This document shows, in pieces, positions 1-10,700 of a stretch of DNA of 64,000 nucleotides; the stretch's first letter is position 1, and the number at the start of each line of letters is the position of its first letter. The position numbers and the translations under genes are program-made. The stretch comes from Ovis canadensis (lineage: Eukaryota > Chordata > Mammalia > Artiodactyla > Bovidae): the NCBI RefSeq assembly GCF_042477335.2, contig NC_091246.1, positions 18,659,001-18,723,000 on the forward strand. The letters are read 5' to 3'. The notes under the pieces are model-generated. The model did not search any database and was not told the DNA's origin. It worked only from the letters and a program-made list of their open reading frames with translations.

Positions 1-278
1 CTATATTTTATTCTTAAATCTGTAAATATTTAAATGCTCATTGCTTATCTTTTTGTCCAACTTTCCCCATTCATCTTTTGTTTAAATGAAAATTATCCTA
101 CCATTGATTCCCAAAGGGGATTATCAGTATAGCATTCTTTGGGTCTTATATGTTTAAAACTATTTTTAATAGTATTGATATTTGAAGGACAGCATGATTA
201 GATATAAATTTTTTGGTATGCATTTTCTTTCTTGAGTGTTTTGTAAACGCAACTCTACTGTCTGATCTTTTTCAGGCA
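1..278. other. AT-rich non-coding DNA
   Basis: I see no gene, SINE or LINE signature here. The base composition is strongly AT and there is no long open frame. It directly abuts the 5' edge of a BovB fragment. Confidence 0.5.
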
Positions 279-632
279 GGAGAAGACTCTTGAGAGTCCC
301 TTGGACTTCAAGGAGATCCAACCAGTCCATTCTAAAGGAGATCAGCCCTGGGTGTTCTTTGGAAGAATGATGCTAAAGCTGAAACTCCAGTACTTTGGCC
401 ACCTCATGTGAAGAGTTGACTCACTGGAAAAGACTGATGCTGGGAAGGACTGGGGGCAGGAGGAAAAGGGGACAACAGAGGATGAGATGGCTGGATGGCA
501 TCACCGACTCAATGGACGTGAGTTTGAGTGAACTCTGGGAGATGGTGATGGACAGGGAGGCCAGGTGTGCTGCGATTCATGGGGTCTCAAAGAGTTGGAC
601 ACGACTGAGTGACTGAACTGAACTGAACTGAA
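279..632 (+). mobile_element. BovB (RTE LINE) 3' fragment
   Basis: The sequence starts in the last part of the BovB reverse-transcriptase reading frame and runs to the element's 3' end. Its 3' end is the tandem GAACT tail at 613-632. A translated remnant around 395-616 carries the typical C-terminal BovB peptide ([13 protein letters not shown], then a [11 protein letters not shown] stretch). It has the 'GGGTGTTCTTTGGAAG' and 'GATTGGGGGCAGG'-like variants of the younger BovB 3' type. It is 5' truncated, so it is a dead copy. Confidence 0.9.
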
Positions 633-1760
633 TATTGGACTAATTCTTTGCCCCTATAAGATGTTAACTATTTTGTTTTAAAGATTTGAAGATTTTTGTA
701 TTTATCTTTACACTCCAATACAGTAGCTTTATTGAGGTACATGTCAGAGTAGATTACGCTGAGCTTATTTTTCCCAACAGCTAGTGAACACTTTCAGTGT
801 ATTATTTACAAAAAAATGTTTTTCTAGACTTAATTTTTAAATATTAATTTTATCTTCTTGTGTTATTTCCATTTTAGAGACTCAAATTTTGTTTATAAAA
901 GACACAGTATTTCTTCTTTTCCTGTGGTTCATTGGATATATTTTCTTGATCTTATTTTCATTTTGTTGATCATTTCCCTTTCTTCAATGCCTTATTTAAA
1001 TCTTATTGTAATCCATTTTACCTTGGCTACTTTTATTTTAGTTTTCATTTCTAAGATGGCTTTGTTTTTTACTTAGTATCTCCTGAGTTCAAACAATTTT
1101 CATTTCTTCCTGATACATTCCTTGATCAATTTCTTTTTAAGTTTTGAATTTCGGATTTTAAGTATTTCTCTCAAATGCTTATTTGAGGTTATTAATATCA
1201 ACCTGTAGTATTGTTCTACAATTTAAGTTGCCTCTTTTTTTTTTCTTTCTTTGAGGATAAGGGGCAGAAGTTTCCATCAGGTGAGGTATTTTGTTTCTCA
1301 TATTCTAATTCATTTTCTAATAGCTTTGATTACAGACTGCTTTCACTATTTATTTCATAATTCAGATTAGCTTATAAGATTCTAGGTCAAGAGTACCCTG
1401 ATCTGTCTGTGTTTTGAATAATAACTTCCTTAAAATAAAGAGAACCTTATAACAGCATTAGCTTGCTAAAGCCACATTTATCCTTGTGGTGAGGGTGCTC
1501 GAGCTCTCCTTGTCCTTTTTTTTTCTTCTTTATCTTATCTAACCAAGAAGGAGTTGTAGGTCCTCTGATATTTTAGAACATTTTTATTTGTCATGACCCA
1601 AATTATCTTTTTTGCTTCTTTATTTATTTACTTCTAAATCTCTAAAAGTACCTCCTTTTCATCTCCTTTTGTCCTAAAAAATCATGACTTTAGAAGACAG
1701 TCACCTCAACTCGTGCAATCTTTTGTGTCCGGTCTATATTCAGGGCTCTGTTTTAGTTTT
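633..1760. other. AT-rich non-coding DNA, nothing recognised
   Basis: This is 1.1 kb of AT-rich sequence with short poly-T tracts (about 1229-1242 and 1519-1530). I see no open frame of interest. It may contain very old L1, but I could not match it. Confidence 0.5.
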
Positions 1761-3348
1761 CAGTTCAGTTCAGTTGCTCAGTAATGTCCGACTTTTTGTG
1801 ACCCCATGGACTGAAGTCAGGATTCCCTGTCCATCACCAACTCCCAAAGCTTGCTCAAACTCATGTCCATTGAGTTGGTGATGCCATCCAGCCATCTCAT
1901 CCTCTGTGGTCCCTTCTCCTCCTGCCTACAATCTTTCCCAGCCTCAGGGTCTTTTCCAGTGAGTCTGTTCTTCACTTCAGGTGGCCAAAGTATTGGAGTT
2001 TCAGCTTCAGGATCAGTCCTTCCAATGAATATTCAGGACTAATTTCCTTTAGGATGGACTGATGTGACCTCCTTGCAGTCCAAGGGACTCTCAACAGTCT
2101 CCTCCAACACCACAGTTTGGAAGCATCAATTCTTTTTGACAATCAGCAATCTTTATAGTCTAACTCTCACATTGATACATGACTACTGGAAAAGCCATAG
2201 CTTTGACTAGACAGACCTTTATTGGCAAAGTAATGTCTCTGCTTTTTAATATGCTGTCTAGCTTTTCTTCCAAGGAGCAAGTGTCTTTTAATTTCATGGC
2301 TGCAGTCACCGTCTGCAGTGATTTGGGAGCCCCCCCAAAATAAAGTCTGTCACTGTTTCCATTGTTTCCCCATCTATTTGCCCTAAAGTGATGGGACTGG
2401 ATGCCATGATCTTAGTTTTTTGAATGATGAGTTTTAAGTCAACTTTTTCATTCTTTCACTTTCCTCAAGAGGCTCTTTAGTTCTTTGCTTTCTGCCATAA
2501 GGTTGATGTCATCTGCATATCTGAGCTTATTGATATTTCTCCTGGCAATCTTGATTCCAGCTTGAACATCATCCAGCCCGGCATTTCGCACGAGATAATC
2601 TGCATATAAGTTAGATAAGCAGGGTGACAATATACAGTCTTAACATACTGCTTTCCCAATTTTAAATGAGTCTTTTGTTCCATGTCCAGTTCTAAGTGTT
2701 GCTTCCTAACCTGAATACAGATTTCTCAGGACGCAGGTGAAATGGTCTGGTATTCCCATCTCTTGAAGAATTTTCCTCAGCTTGTTGTGATCCACAGTCA
2801 AAGGCTTTGGCATAGTCAATAAAACAGAAGTAGATGTTTATTTTGATCTCTCTTGCTTTTTTGATGATCCAACAGATGTTGGCAATTTGATCTCTGGTTC
2901 CTCTGCCTTTCTAAATCCACCTTGAACATCTGGAAGTTCATGGTTCCTGTACTGTTGAAGCCTGGTTTGGAGAATTTTGAGCATTTTACTTTACTAGTGT
3001 GTGAGATGAGTGTAATTGTGCGGTAGTTTGAGCATTCTTTGGCATTGCCTTTATTTGGGATTGGAATGAAAACACCTTTTCCAGTCCTGTGGCCACTGCT
3101 GAGTTTTCCAAATTTGCTGGTATATTGAGTGCAGCACTTTAACAACATCATCTTTTAGGATTTGAAATAGCTCAACTGGAATTCCATCACCTCCACTAGC
3201 TTTGTTTGTGGTGATGTTTCCTAAGGCCCACTTGACTTTGCATGCCAGGCTGTCTGGCCCTGGGTGAGTGATCCAAGTATCATGGTGAACTGGCTGATGA
3301 AGATCCTTTTTAAATAGTTCTTCTGTGTATTTTTGCCATCTCTTCTTA
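1761..3348 (-). mobile_element. BovB (RTE LINE), 5'-truncated, defective
   Basis: Read on the minus strand, this is about 1.6 kb of BovB covering most of the reverse-transcriptase domain and the 3' end. The 3' end is the CAGTTCAGTT repeat at 1761. Visible pieces are the IPIPNKGNAKECSNYRT region (about 2990-3090), the catalytic YADD box (about 2508-2525, here YADDIN) and the LKSLL region after it. Several frameshifts and stops break the frame. I found no target-site duplication, which fits an older copy. Confidence 0.9.
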
Positions 3349-3479
3349 AAGTCTGAGCATTTTCTGTATTCTGGTTGTGTGTGTTTGAATAGTTTTATCT
3401 GTTATTCTGTATTGTTTTTAGAGGATAGGGAGGGAGAGTTGATTTAACCAACTCCCATTATTATCAGTTACCCATGAGT

Positions 3480-3730
3480 ATACATGCATTAAAAAATTTT
3501 TTATTTTATTTACTAAATTTTTTTAATAAATTTATTTATTTTAATTGGAGGCTAATTACTTTACAATATTGTAAATGAATCACCAGTCCAGGTTCGATGC
3601 ATGATACAGGATGCTTGGGGCTGGTACACTGGAATGACCCAGAGGGATGGTATGGGGAGGGAGGTGGGAGGGAGGTTCAGGATGGGGAACACGTGTACAC
3701 CCGTGGCAGATTCATGTTGATACATGCATT
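3480..3730 (-). mobile_element. L1 3' end, internally inverted, with 11-bp target-site duplication
   Basis: The left part (about 3491-3576) is the reverse complement of the terminal artiodactyl L1-like 3' end, with its A-rich tail on the left. The right part (about 3577-3719) is upstream 3'-UTR sequence in plus orientation, including GATGCTTGGGGCTGGT and GGATGGGGAACACGTGTAC. The direct repeat ATACATGCATT flanks the whole at 3480-3490 and 3720-3730. This is what an inverted (twin-primed) L1 insertion on the minus strand looks like. The exact L1 subfamily is not certain. Confidence 0.65.
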
Positions 3731-4113
3731 TTTAATTGATTAAAAATTTCATTTCTGAATGTATTAGTGTTTAATTGCCTAAGGGTGAAATTAAACATAT
3801 TTTATGTATAAATTTTCTATTCTTTATCCCAGTGTGTGGTTTTTATTTATTATTTGATTATCTATTTTCTACTTGGATTTCAATTAGAAATTGTGCAAAA
3901 CTAAGTGAATTGGAAATTCCTTTTATTTTCCTAAGGATTTTTTATATATTAGGTTATAATCATTATGTCATACAAATTGCAAGTTTTTGCTAATTTCAAT
4001 ATCTTTATTATGCTTTTAACACTTTATGTTTATTATGTTATTTGATTACATTTCCATGGTAATTTCCAAACAATTTTTAATAGAGAAGCTATTAATCTTA
4101 TATATTATTGTGT
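3731..4113. other. AT-rich non-coding DNA
   Basis: There is no gene or clear repeat. The stretch is AT-rich and lies between the inverted L1 end and a Bov-tA SINE. Confidence 0.45.
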
Positions 4114-4314
4114 AACCAGGTGGCTCTGATGGTAAAGAATCTGCCTGCACTGTGGAAGAGCTGGGTTCCATCCTTAGGTTGGGAAGGTCTCTTGGAGGAG
4201 GGCATGGCAACCCACTCCAGTGCCTGGACAATCCCCATGGACAGAGGAACCTGGTGGGCTACAGTCTATGGGGTTGCAAAGGGTTGGACACGACTGGGCA
4301 ACTAAGCACAGCAC
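4114..4314 (+). mobile_element. Bov-tA SINE
   Basis: This is a tRNA-derived ruminant SINE. Its head is GGTGGCTCTGATGGTAAAGAAT, the A-box region. The body is 'GGCAACCCACTCCAGT', and the end is 'GTTGGACACGACTGGGCAAC' with a short AGCACAGCAC tail. A short duplicated or deleted portion near 4170-4200 shows it is diverged. Confidence 0.88.
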
Positions 4315-4343
4315 TACTTATAAAGGCATTTTGATTGATTGAC

Positions 4344-4406
4344 TTCAGTTCAGTTCAGTCACTCAGTCATTTCCGACTCTTTGCAAACCCATGGACTGCA
4401 GCATGC
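4344..4406 (-). mobile_element. BovB extreme 3' end fragment
   Basis: About 63 bases match only the last part of BovB in reverse: the CTTCAGTTCAGTTCAGTC repeat, then the GACTCTTTGCAAACCCATGGACTGCAGCATGCCA region. It is severely 5' truncated. Confidence 0.75.
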
Positions 4407-4735
4407 CAATTGATTGCCTTAGATTTTCTTTTTTAAAAATGTCTATTAGTACTGATACTTTTTTCTTCTATTTCTTTATACTCCTAAGCTTGTGTTACAT
4501 GCAACTGCATAAGTTGCCTTATTCATAATAATTAATGCTTATTAATAATGGTTGTAAAAGTTACCTTTATCTTGGCTCTAACTTTCTTAGAAATGATTCA
4601 TGTGTTTTAATGTGGAGAATGATATGACTACTGGCTCAAAATTATGTCTTTTGTTATTAAAAATGTATTGCAACAGATTTTCAATTTAACTAATGTATTC
4701 ATAATATTAATAATATTTTCATACCATTTTCTCCT
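4407..4735. other. AT-rich non-coding DNA
   Basis: Nothing is recognised. Several TAATAAT-rich segments are present and there is no open frame. Confidence 0.45.
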
Positions 4736-4865
4736 CTTTTTTTAATTTTATTTTTTATTGAATTATAGTTGATTTATAATGTGTTAGTTTCAGGTGTACA
4801 GCAAAGAGATTCAGTTTTTTATATACATATATATATATACATATATATACACACACACATACACT
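4736..4865 (-). mobile_element. L1 3'-end fragment with TA/CA microsatellite
   Basis: A poly-T start is followed by 'TTATTGAATTATAGTTGATTTA' and 'TTTCAGGTGTACAGCAAAGAG', the reverse of a common artiodactyl L1 3' end. It runs into a (TA)n/(CA)n tract at about 4820-4862. Confidence 0.65.
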
Positions 4866-6093
4866 TCTACAATGTACAGGTCATACCTCCACAACAAGGA
4901 ATTATTCAGCCCGATTTTTCTCTTCTCTATTTCCCCACTACATCCAAATGCCCAGTAATACCATACTCAAGATACTATAAAATTTTTCTCTCAAGAGCCG
5001 TAAAATTGTTCATTGCTTTTATAAAGTAAACATATTCCTGGGAATTGATTTTAACTTATAATAAAAGATAAGTGAAAAATCAAAGAGGGAAAGGTTTTTA
5101 TTTAAGCATTGGTGATAAAAGGCACTCATTAGAAACAATCTTGAATAGAGGAATGATAGGGTATATATTTCAAATCCATGTGAATAAATGCATAGCTAAT
5201 ATAATGGTAATTAGACCAGAATGGCAACTGCATGGAAAGGGTCAAAGATAGTTCTATAATCAGACATAGAAGATGAATAGGCCACATTATCATCTGTCAC
5301 TCCTGCATGATGACAGAGATCTGTAATGTTGAATATTGCTGATATAATGACCTAGGGATTGACCTCTCCTCTTTTACTGTCTCTATTCACTACCTTAGTG
5401 ATCTTATTGATTTTAAATATCATTCATATACTAATGGCTCCCAAATTTCTATCTCTAGCCCAGACTTCTCTAAACACACGACTGTATATGCTTCCTTGTA
5501 GTTGTCATGTTTAATCGATAATTTGAACCTAACATGTCTAAAATGAATGCCTGATATTCTCCCACAGATCCATTTCAATTATAGACTTTTTTGAATCAGT
5601 GAGTCACAGTTCTATCCTTTCTACTTTTCAGTCTGAAAACCCTGAAGCCATTCTTGATGCCTCTCTTCCTTTATCACCCATACCCAATCCTTCTGGAAAT
5701 CCTGTTGGTCCTACCTTTTCAATATATCCAGAATTTTACAATTTCTCATCATCTTCACAGTTATCACATTGGCCTGGAATGATATCTTTTTTTACAGTAG
5801 GTTTCTTAAATCTTCCTGACTCTAAAGTTGTCCCCTACAAAATGATATTGGCACAACATGTGATGATTTTTTAAGAATTTATAATAATACTATGATATGT
5901 GAACATGATTCACATCTTAAAGAAGAAGCTATGGATACCAAGTTAAGGTCTCAAACTCTGCTCTTCACTGTAGCTTCTAGGATCACTCTGTTGTGATTGT
6001 CTTTTACTGAAAGGAAGTCTTACTAAAGTGATTTATTAAAAAATAAACTAAGCATCTTTATTTATTTAAACTTTTTATTTTGTATGGTGATAT
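4866..6093. other. Non-coding DNA with a probable ancient interspersed repeat
   Basis: Most of this is unrecognised. About 5430-5860 resembles a widespread old mammalian repeat by phrases such as 'GGAAATCCTGTTGGTCCTACC' and 'ATATATCCAGAATTTTAC', in plus orientation. I cannot name the family. Its open stretch (about 5599-5874) looks like chance within that repeat. Confidence 0.4.
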
Positions 6094-6287
6094 GGGAGCA
6101 TTGGTGGCTCAGATGTTAAAGAATCTACCCACAATGCAGGAAACCCAAGTTTGATACCTGGGTCAGGAAGATCCCCTGGAGAAGGGGGTGGCTACCTACT
6201 CCAGTATTGTTGCCTGGAGAATTCCATGGACAGAGGAGCCTAATGGGCTACAGTCCATGGGATTGTAGAGTCGGACACCACTGAGCA

Positions 6288-6290
<3 letters not shown>
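6094..6290 (+). mobile_element. Bov-tA SINE
   Basis: The tRNA-like head (GGTGGCTCAGATGTTAAAGAAT) is followed by 'GATCCCCTGGAGAAGG' and 'GGACAGAGGAGCC'. It ends in 'GTCGGACACCACTGAGCAAG' and passes directly into a (CA)n tail. Confidence 0.88.

Positions 6291-6318
<28 letters not shown>
6291..6318. repeat. (CA)n microsatellite at a SINE tail
   Basis: About 14 uninterrupted CA units follow the Bov-tA 3' end, so the microsatellite probably grew from the SINE tail. Confidence 0.9.
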
Positions 6319-6967
6319 GTGGTATAGCCTGTTAACAAACAGTGTAGTGATAGTTTCAGGTGAACAGAGAAGGGACTCAAACTAAGCATATTTAAATGAC
6401 CTTTAAAATATTTCTTCCTCCTAGTGTATACAGAGTGTAGTTTTTAAATTAAATTTTGAACTTAGTTTTTACTTTTTTCCTGTACACAAATGGGAAGTGC
6501 ACTAAACAAGACAGAATGAAACTTAGTATTTATCCAATTCTTCTTTGATCCAAGTCCCAAGTGTTTTGTGCTCAAACTTTTCACATTTTTAAATGGATTA
6601 ATGGATTCTCCCTTTCCCTAACACTTTAAACAAAGCTCTGGACTTATTTTCCCTAGATTCTGACCACTTCTGAATTTCTCACCTCCTTGACAGTTAACAT
6701 ATCTCCCCCCATTCTAAAAGTCTTAAGTAATAAGATTCAGTCTCTTTCATTTAGCACTCTGAGTCAAAGTTCCCATAAATCTCACATAAGAATTACCAGG
6801 TGTTATAAAACATACAGAATCAGCAGATATCTCCTCCGGAAATTCTGGTTTGGATTTAAGTTGAACATATGCACGATAATTTTAGCAAGTGTTCCAGGTA
6901 ATCCTTATATTCAGGATGATTTGGGAAAGGTTCAGGATTTTAAAACAAGTAAAGTAGCACAGATATT
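6319..6967. other. Non-coding DNA, nothing recognised
   Basis: This 650-base AT-rich stretch has no gene and no clear repeat. Confidence 0.45.
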
Positions 6968-6980
6968 AGTATGTTCTCAG

Positions 6981-7934
6981 TTCAGTTCAGTTCAGTTCAG
7001 TTGCTCAGTCATGTCCAACTCTTTGCGACCCCATGAATCACAGCACACCAGGCCTCCCTGTCTATCACCAACTCCTGGAGTTCACTCAGATTCACGTCCA
7101 TCGAGTCAGTGATGCCATTCAGCCATCTCATCCTCTGTCATCCCCTTCTCCTCCTGCCCCCAATTCCTCCCAGCATCAGAGTCTATTCCAGTGAGTCAAC
7201 TCTTCCCATGAGGTGGCCAAAGTACTGGAGTTTCAGCTTTAGCATCATTCCCTCCAAAGAAATCCCAGGGCTGATCTCCTTCAGAATGGACTGGTTGGAT
7301 CTCCTTGCAGTCCAAGAGACTCTCAGGAGTCTTCTCTAACACCACAGTTCAAAAGCATCAATTCTTCAGTGCTCAGCCTTCTTCACAGTCCAACTCTCAC
7401 ATCCATACATGACCACAGGAAAAACCATAGCCTCGACTAGACAGACCTTAGTCGGCAAAGTAATGTCTCTGCTTTTGAATATGCTATCTAGGTTGGTCAT
7501 AACTTTTCTTCCAAGGAGTAAGTGTTCTTTAATTTCATGGCTGCAGTCACCATCTGCAGTGATTTTGAAACCCCAAAAATAAAGTCTGACACTGTTTCCA
7601 CTGTTTCCCCATCTATTTCCCATGAAGTGATGGGACCAGATGCCGTGATCTTCGTTTTCTGAATGTTGAGCTTTAAGCCAACTTTTTCACTCTCCTCTTT
7701 CACTTTCATCAAGAGGCTTTTTAGTTCCTCTTCACTTTCTGCCATAAGGGTGGTGTCATCTGCATATCTGAGGTTATTGATATTTCTCCTGGCAATCTTG
7801 ATTCCAGCTTGTGTTTCTTCCAGTACAGTGTTTCTCATGATGTACTCTGCATATAAGTTAAATAAACAGGGTGACAATATACAGCCTTGATGTACTCCTT
7901 TTCCTATTTGGAACCAGTCTGTTGTTCCATGTCC
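6981..7934 (-). mobile_element. BovB (RTE LINE), 5'-truncated, with 13-bp target-site duplication
   Basis: This minus-strand BovB covers the YADD box (about 7755-7775) to the CAGTTCAGTT 3' repeat. The reading frame is still largely open (126 codons upstream, then 85 after a frameshift), with NLRYADDTTLMAESEEELKSL visible. The direct repeat AGTATGTTCTCAG flanks it at 6968-6980 and 7935-7947. It belongs to the younger 3' type and is the cleanest dateable BovB insertion in the first 20 kb. Confidence 0.93.
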
Positions 7935-7947
7935 AGTATGTTCTCAG

Positions 7948-9240
7948 ATTGTGGCAAATTAGTGAAATGAAAAATAAAAGACCATATCAGAAATTATTTA
8001 AAATCTTATTCACCTGAAGAAAAGAAAAGCAGAGATATTTAGAAAAAGACATTAATTAGACTTTCAGGTATCTAGTGGCATGGTTAAGTTTCCATTTATT
8101 TTGTGATTGCAAATGTAAGCATTTATTTCCTCTGAGTTCACATAAATATATTTGAAAAACATACATGGGAGTGGGCCACAGTGAGATGTTCCTTAAGACT
8201 GTGGAATCAAAGTTGCTTTCTTAGAGGTAAAATAGTAAGTTTTCCACAAGGGGTTGAAGTTACACATCTGTTGAAACTAACTACCAGCATGAGAGACCCC
8301 TCCAAGGATGCTAAATATAAATATTGCAAAGTATGTACTGAATGCTATTGCAGAGAGGCAGGACTGGAATGTGATACAGTTTGGTAAGCTGCTTTCTAAT
8401 GAATTTGTCTCCTCTTTTGATAAAGAATGTTAAACAATGGAGGCTGCTCATAATGGAACACAGAATGATAAAGAAGTAATCAAAATGCAATTCTGGTTTA
8501 CATATACAATTCTATCTTTGGAAGACAGAAAAAAAAAACATATTTGGATCATGCAGAAATTTACTCCATCCTGAATCTACTTGTGTAGATAAAATTATTC
8601 TTGCTGAAGCGCCTGAAATCTGGGGACCCTCTCTAGGCCTGTGACGATTTAACCAGATGGGTTACAAGCCATTTTATTGAGTTTTGCCTCTGGGCATCTG
8701 GTTGGCTCATCTCTCAGGCATTAATTAGCTCATCCATATCCCTTTAAAACACAGACAAAGTAGTTGAAAAAGATAGCACATGCTGACAGTAGCTGATGAG
8801 GCATGGAACTATAGATTTTATTTTCACCCACATAAACAAGTAAGATGAATGTTTATAGGCTCAGTGAGTGTGATTACCTGGAATCAGTCTTTGTTATAAA
8901 TGACTGTAGAGTTTGGGTGGTAATAGGGTTAACACTTCCTCCTCCTTTCAACCAAATAACATCAGATACCATAGTCATTGTTGTCTGGTAGTGAAATGAA
9001 AGTAAGGATGAAAACCCTAATATATTATTCTGCTTTTATTCAATAACACAAATCCCCTTTGGAAGGTTTCTGAATTAATAGAACTGTGCATCTATCTGAG
9101 AAAGAAAACAAAATTTTCCTGTATAGTAATGGTACTTGAATTAAGAAGACCAGCACAGTTCCTACTTGTTGAATTCTTTTCTCCTACATGGTTCTTTTAT
9201 GAATCAGTTCACCCTCAGCTGAATTGTTTCTTGCAAGCTC
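7948..9240. other. Non-coding DNA, nothing recognised
   Basis: This 1.3 kb stretch has no recognisable gene or element. A 68-codon open stretch near 8181-8387 has no similarity I know and is probably chance. Confidence 0.45.
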
Positions 9241-9252
9241 TTCAGGATAGAA

Positions 9253-9455
9253 AGTGAAGTTGCTCAGACGTGCCCGACTCTTTGCGACCTCATGGGCTGT
9301 AGCTTACCAGGCTCCTCTATCCATGGGATTTTCCAGGCAATAGTCCTGGAGTGGATTGCCATTTCCTTCTCCAGGGGATCTTCCCAACCCAGGGATCGAA
9401 CCCGGGTCTCCCGCATTGTAGACAGATGCTTTACTGTCTGAGCCACCAGGGAAGG
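9253..9455 (-). mobile_element. Bov-tA SINE with 12-bp target-site duplication
   Basis: Reverse orientation: it starts at the 3' tail (AAAGTGAAGTTGCTCAGACG) and ends at the tRNA-like head (CTGAGCCACCAGGGAA). A good B-box-like GGGATCGAACCCGGGT is kept. The direct repeat TTCAGGATAGAA flanks it at 9241-9252 and 9456-9467. Confidence 0.93.
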
Positions 9456-9467
9456 TTCAGGATAGAA

Positions 9468-10700
9468 CCTTCTGTTATAATTATCTATGATTGTCTTACC
9501 ATCTCTAAGTCTAAAATTAAAAGATATTTTGTCAATGCTAGCAAGAGTCACCTTCTCCATAGAATAAAGCCATCACCCACATATACTTAAGGGCATCTCT
9601 CTGATAAAGAGGAATTAATGTATAAGTATTGGTCTCATAATTTCCCAGCACCAGTGAGGATGGAAAAGACAAAGAAAAACTGATTAATATGAAATATTGG
9701 TGAAAATATAATTTATGTAATTTTGCTCACATTTGTCAAACATATCCATGAATCTTTTCCCACAATATATGTGTACATTAGTAATTTCTTTTGCAGTGTA
9801 ATCTCTACAGGGTAGGAATATGTTCTTTCTCAGCCTTAACTGGTCAATTCAGCATGCACTAGGAAAAATGTGCAACATGGTTTATGTGTATATATATGTG
9901 TGTGTGTGTGTATGTATTAATGAATTCACTTCCACATTCAGAGTACAATATGAGAATATTTGACCTCATAACCATAGATACTTTAAGGAGCCTGTATAGA
10001 TCCCCTGAATGCTTTTCCTTTACTCCACTTCAAATGGAAGATTACTGTGTGTAAGTCCTTGTCATGATGTCTTTGCACATACACAGATATTTACTCATCT
10101 CCTACATTCACATCCTAAATAAACAAAATCATTCATATGGTAGTTTATCAAATCTAACATATTTTACATTTTAACATTTAGAGTAGGAAAAGTTCTAAAA
10201 TTAATGGTATCTTGGTTTTATGAATTATAATGTGTTTATACTTTGAACTATATACACATTTACATAAAATATTGCTTATTCATAATTTCAGACATAATTG
10301 CTAATCATAGGATGATAAGTTATTGCAAAATATCCTAGGCTTAATATCATATACTTTTGGCATACTAGTTATTGTCAGAGTGATGCTAGATTTGAACATT
10401 TAAATGATATAGTAAGTCAAATATGAAAAAATAAGCAATCATCTAATTTTAACATTATATTAATATTCAATGAATTCTAAATACATTTCTAGAAATATAA
10501 TTTATTCTTCCTAAATTACTTATTAATATCAAAAATTTTATTTACCAGGTAAATCAAGATATTAGATTTAATATGGAACTCCTTCCAAAAATAGGTATTT
10601 TCCAGGATTTAGCTTATTCCACCTGTTTTTCAGTTTTCTGGATAATGTTGGAGATTATACAGATGAGTGTGCTTGCTCCCATATTACTTGAAGACAGAAA
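9468..10700. other. 3' flank of the olfactory receptor gene
   Basis: AT-rich DNA lies downstream of the receptor stop codon. A TG/TA microsatellite lies at about 9884-9918. On the minus strand, two AATAAA poly(A) signals lie about 160-200 bases after the stop, at 10537-10542 and 10501-10506. I see no other gene. Confidence 0.5.
10501..10542 (-). promoter_or_regulatory. Candidate poly(A) signals of the olfactory receptor
   Basis: There are two AATAAA hexamers on the minus strand (10542-10537 and 10506-10501), 158 and 194 bases past the stop codon. In such AT-rich DNA the hexamer occurs often by chance, so use is inferred from position only. Confidence 0.3.

Noticed and set aside
5599-5874. 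91-codon open frame
   Set aside because: It falls in a stretch resembling an ancient interspersed repeat, so no gene is claimed.
9253-9455. tRNA-like B boxes in Bov-tA copies (also 32551, 61555)
   Set aside because: These are SINE heads derived from a tRNA. They have no complete cloverleaf and are not tRNA genes.
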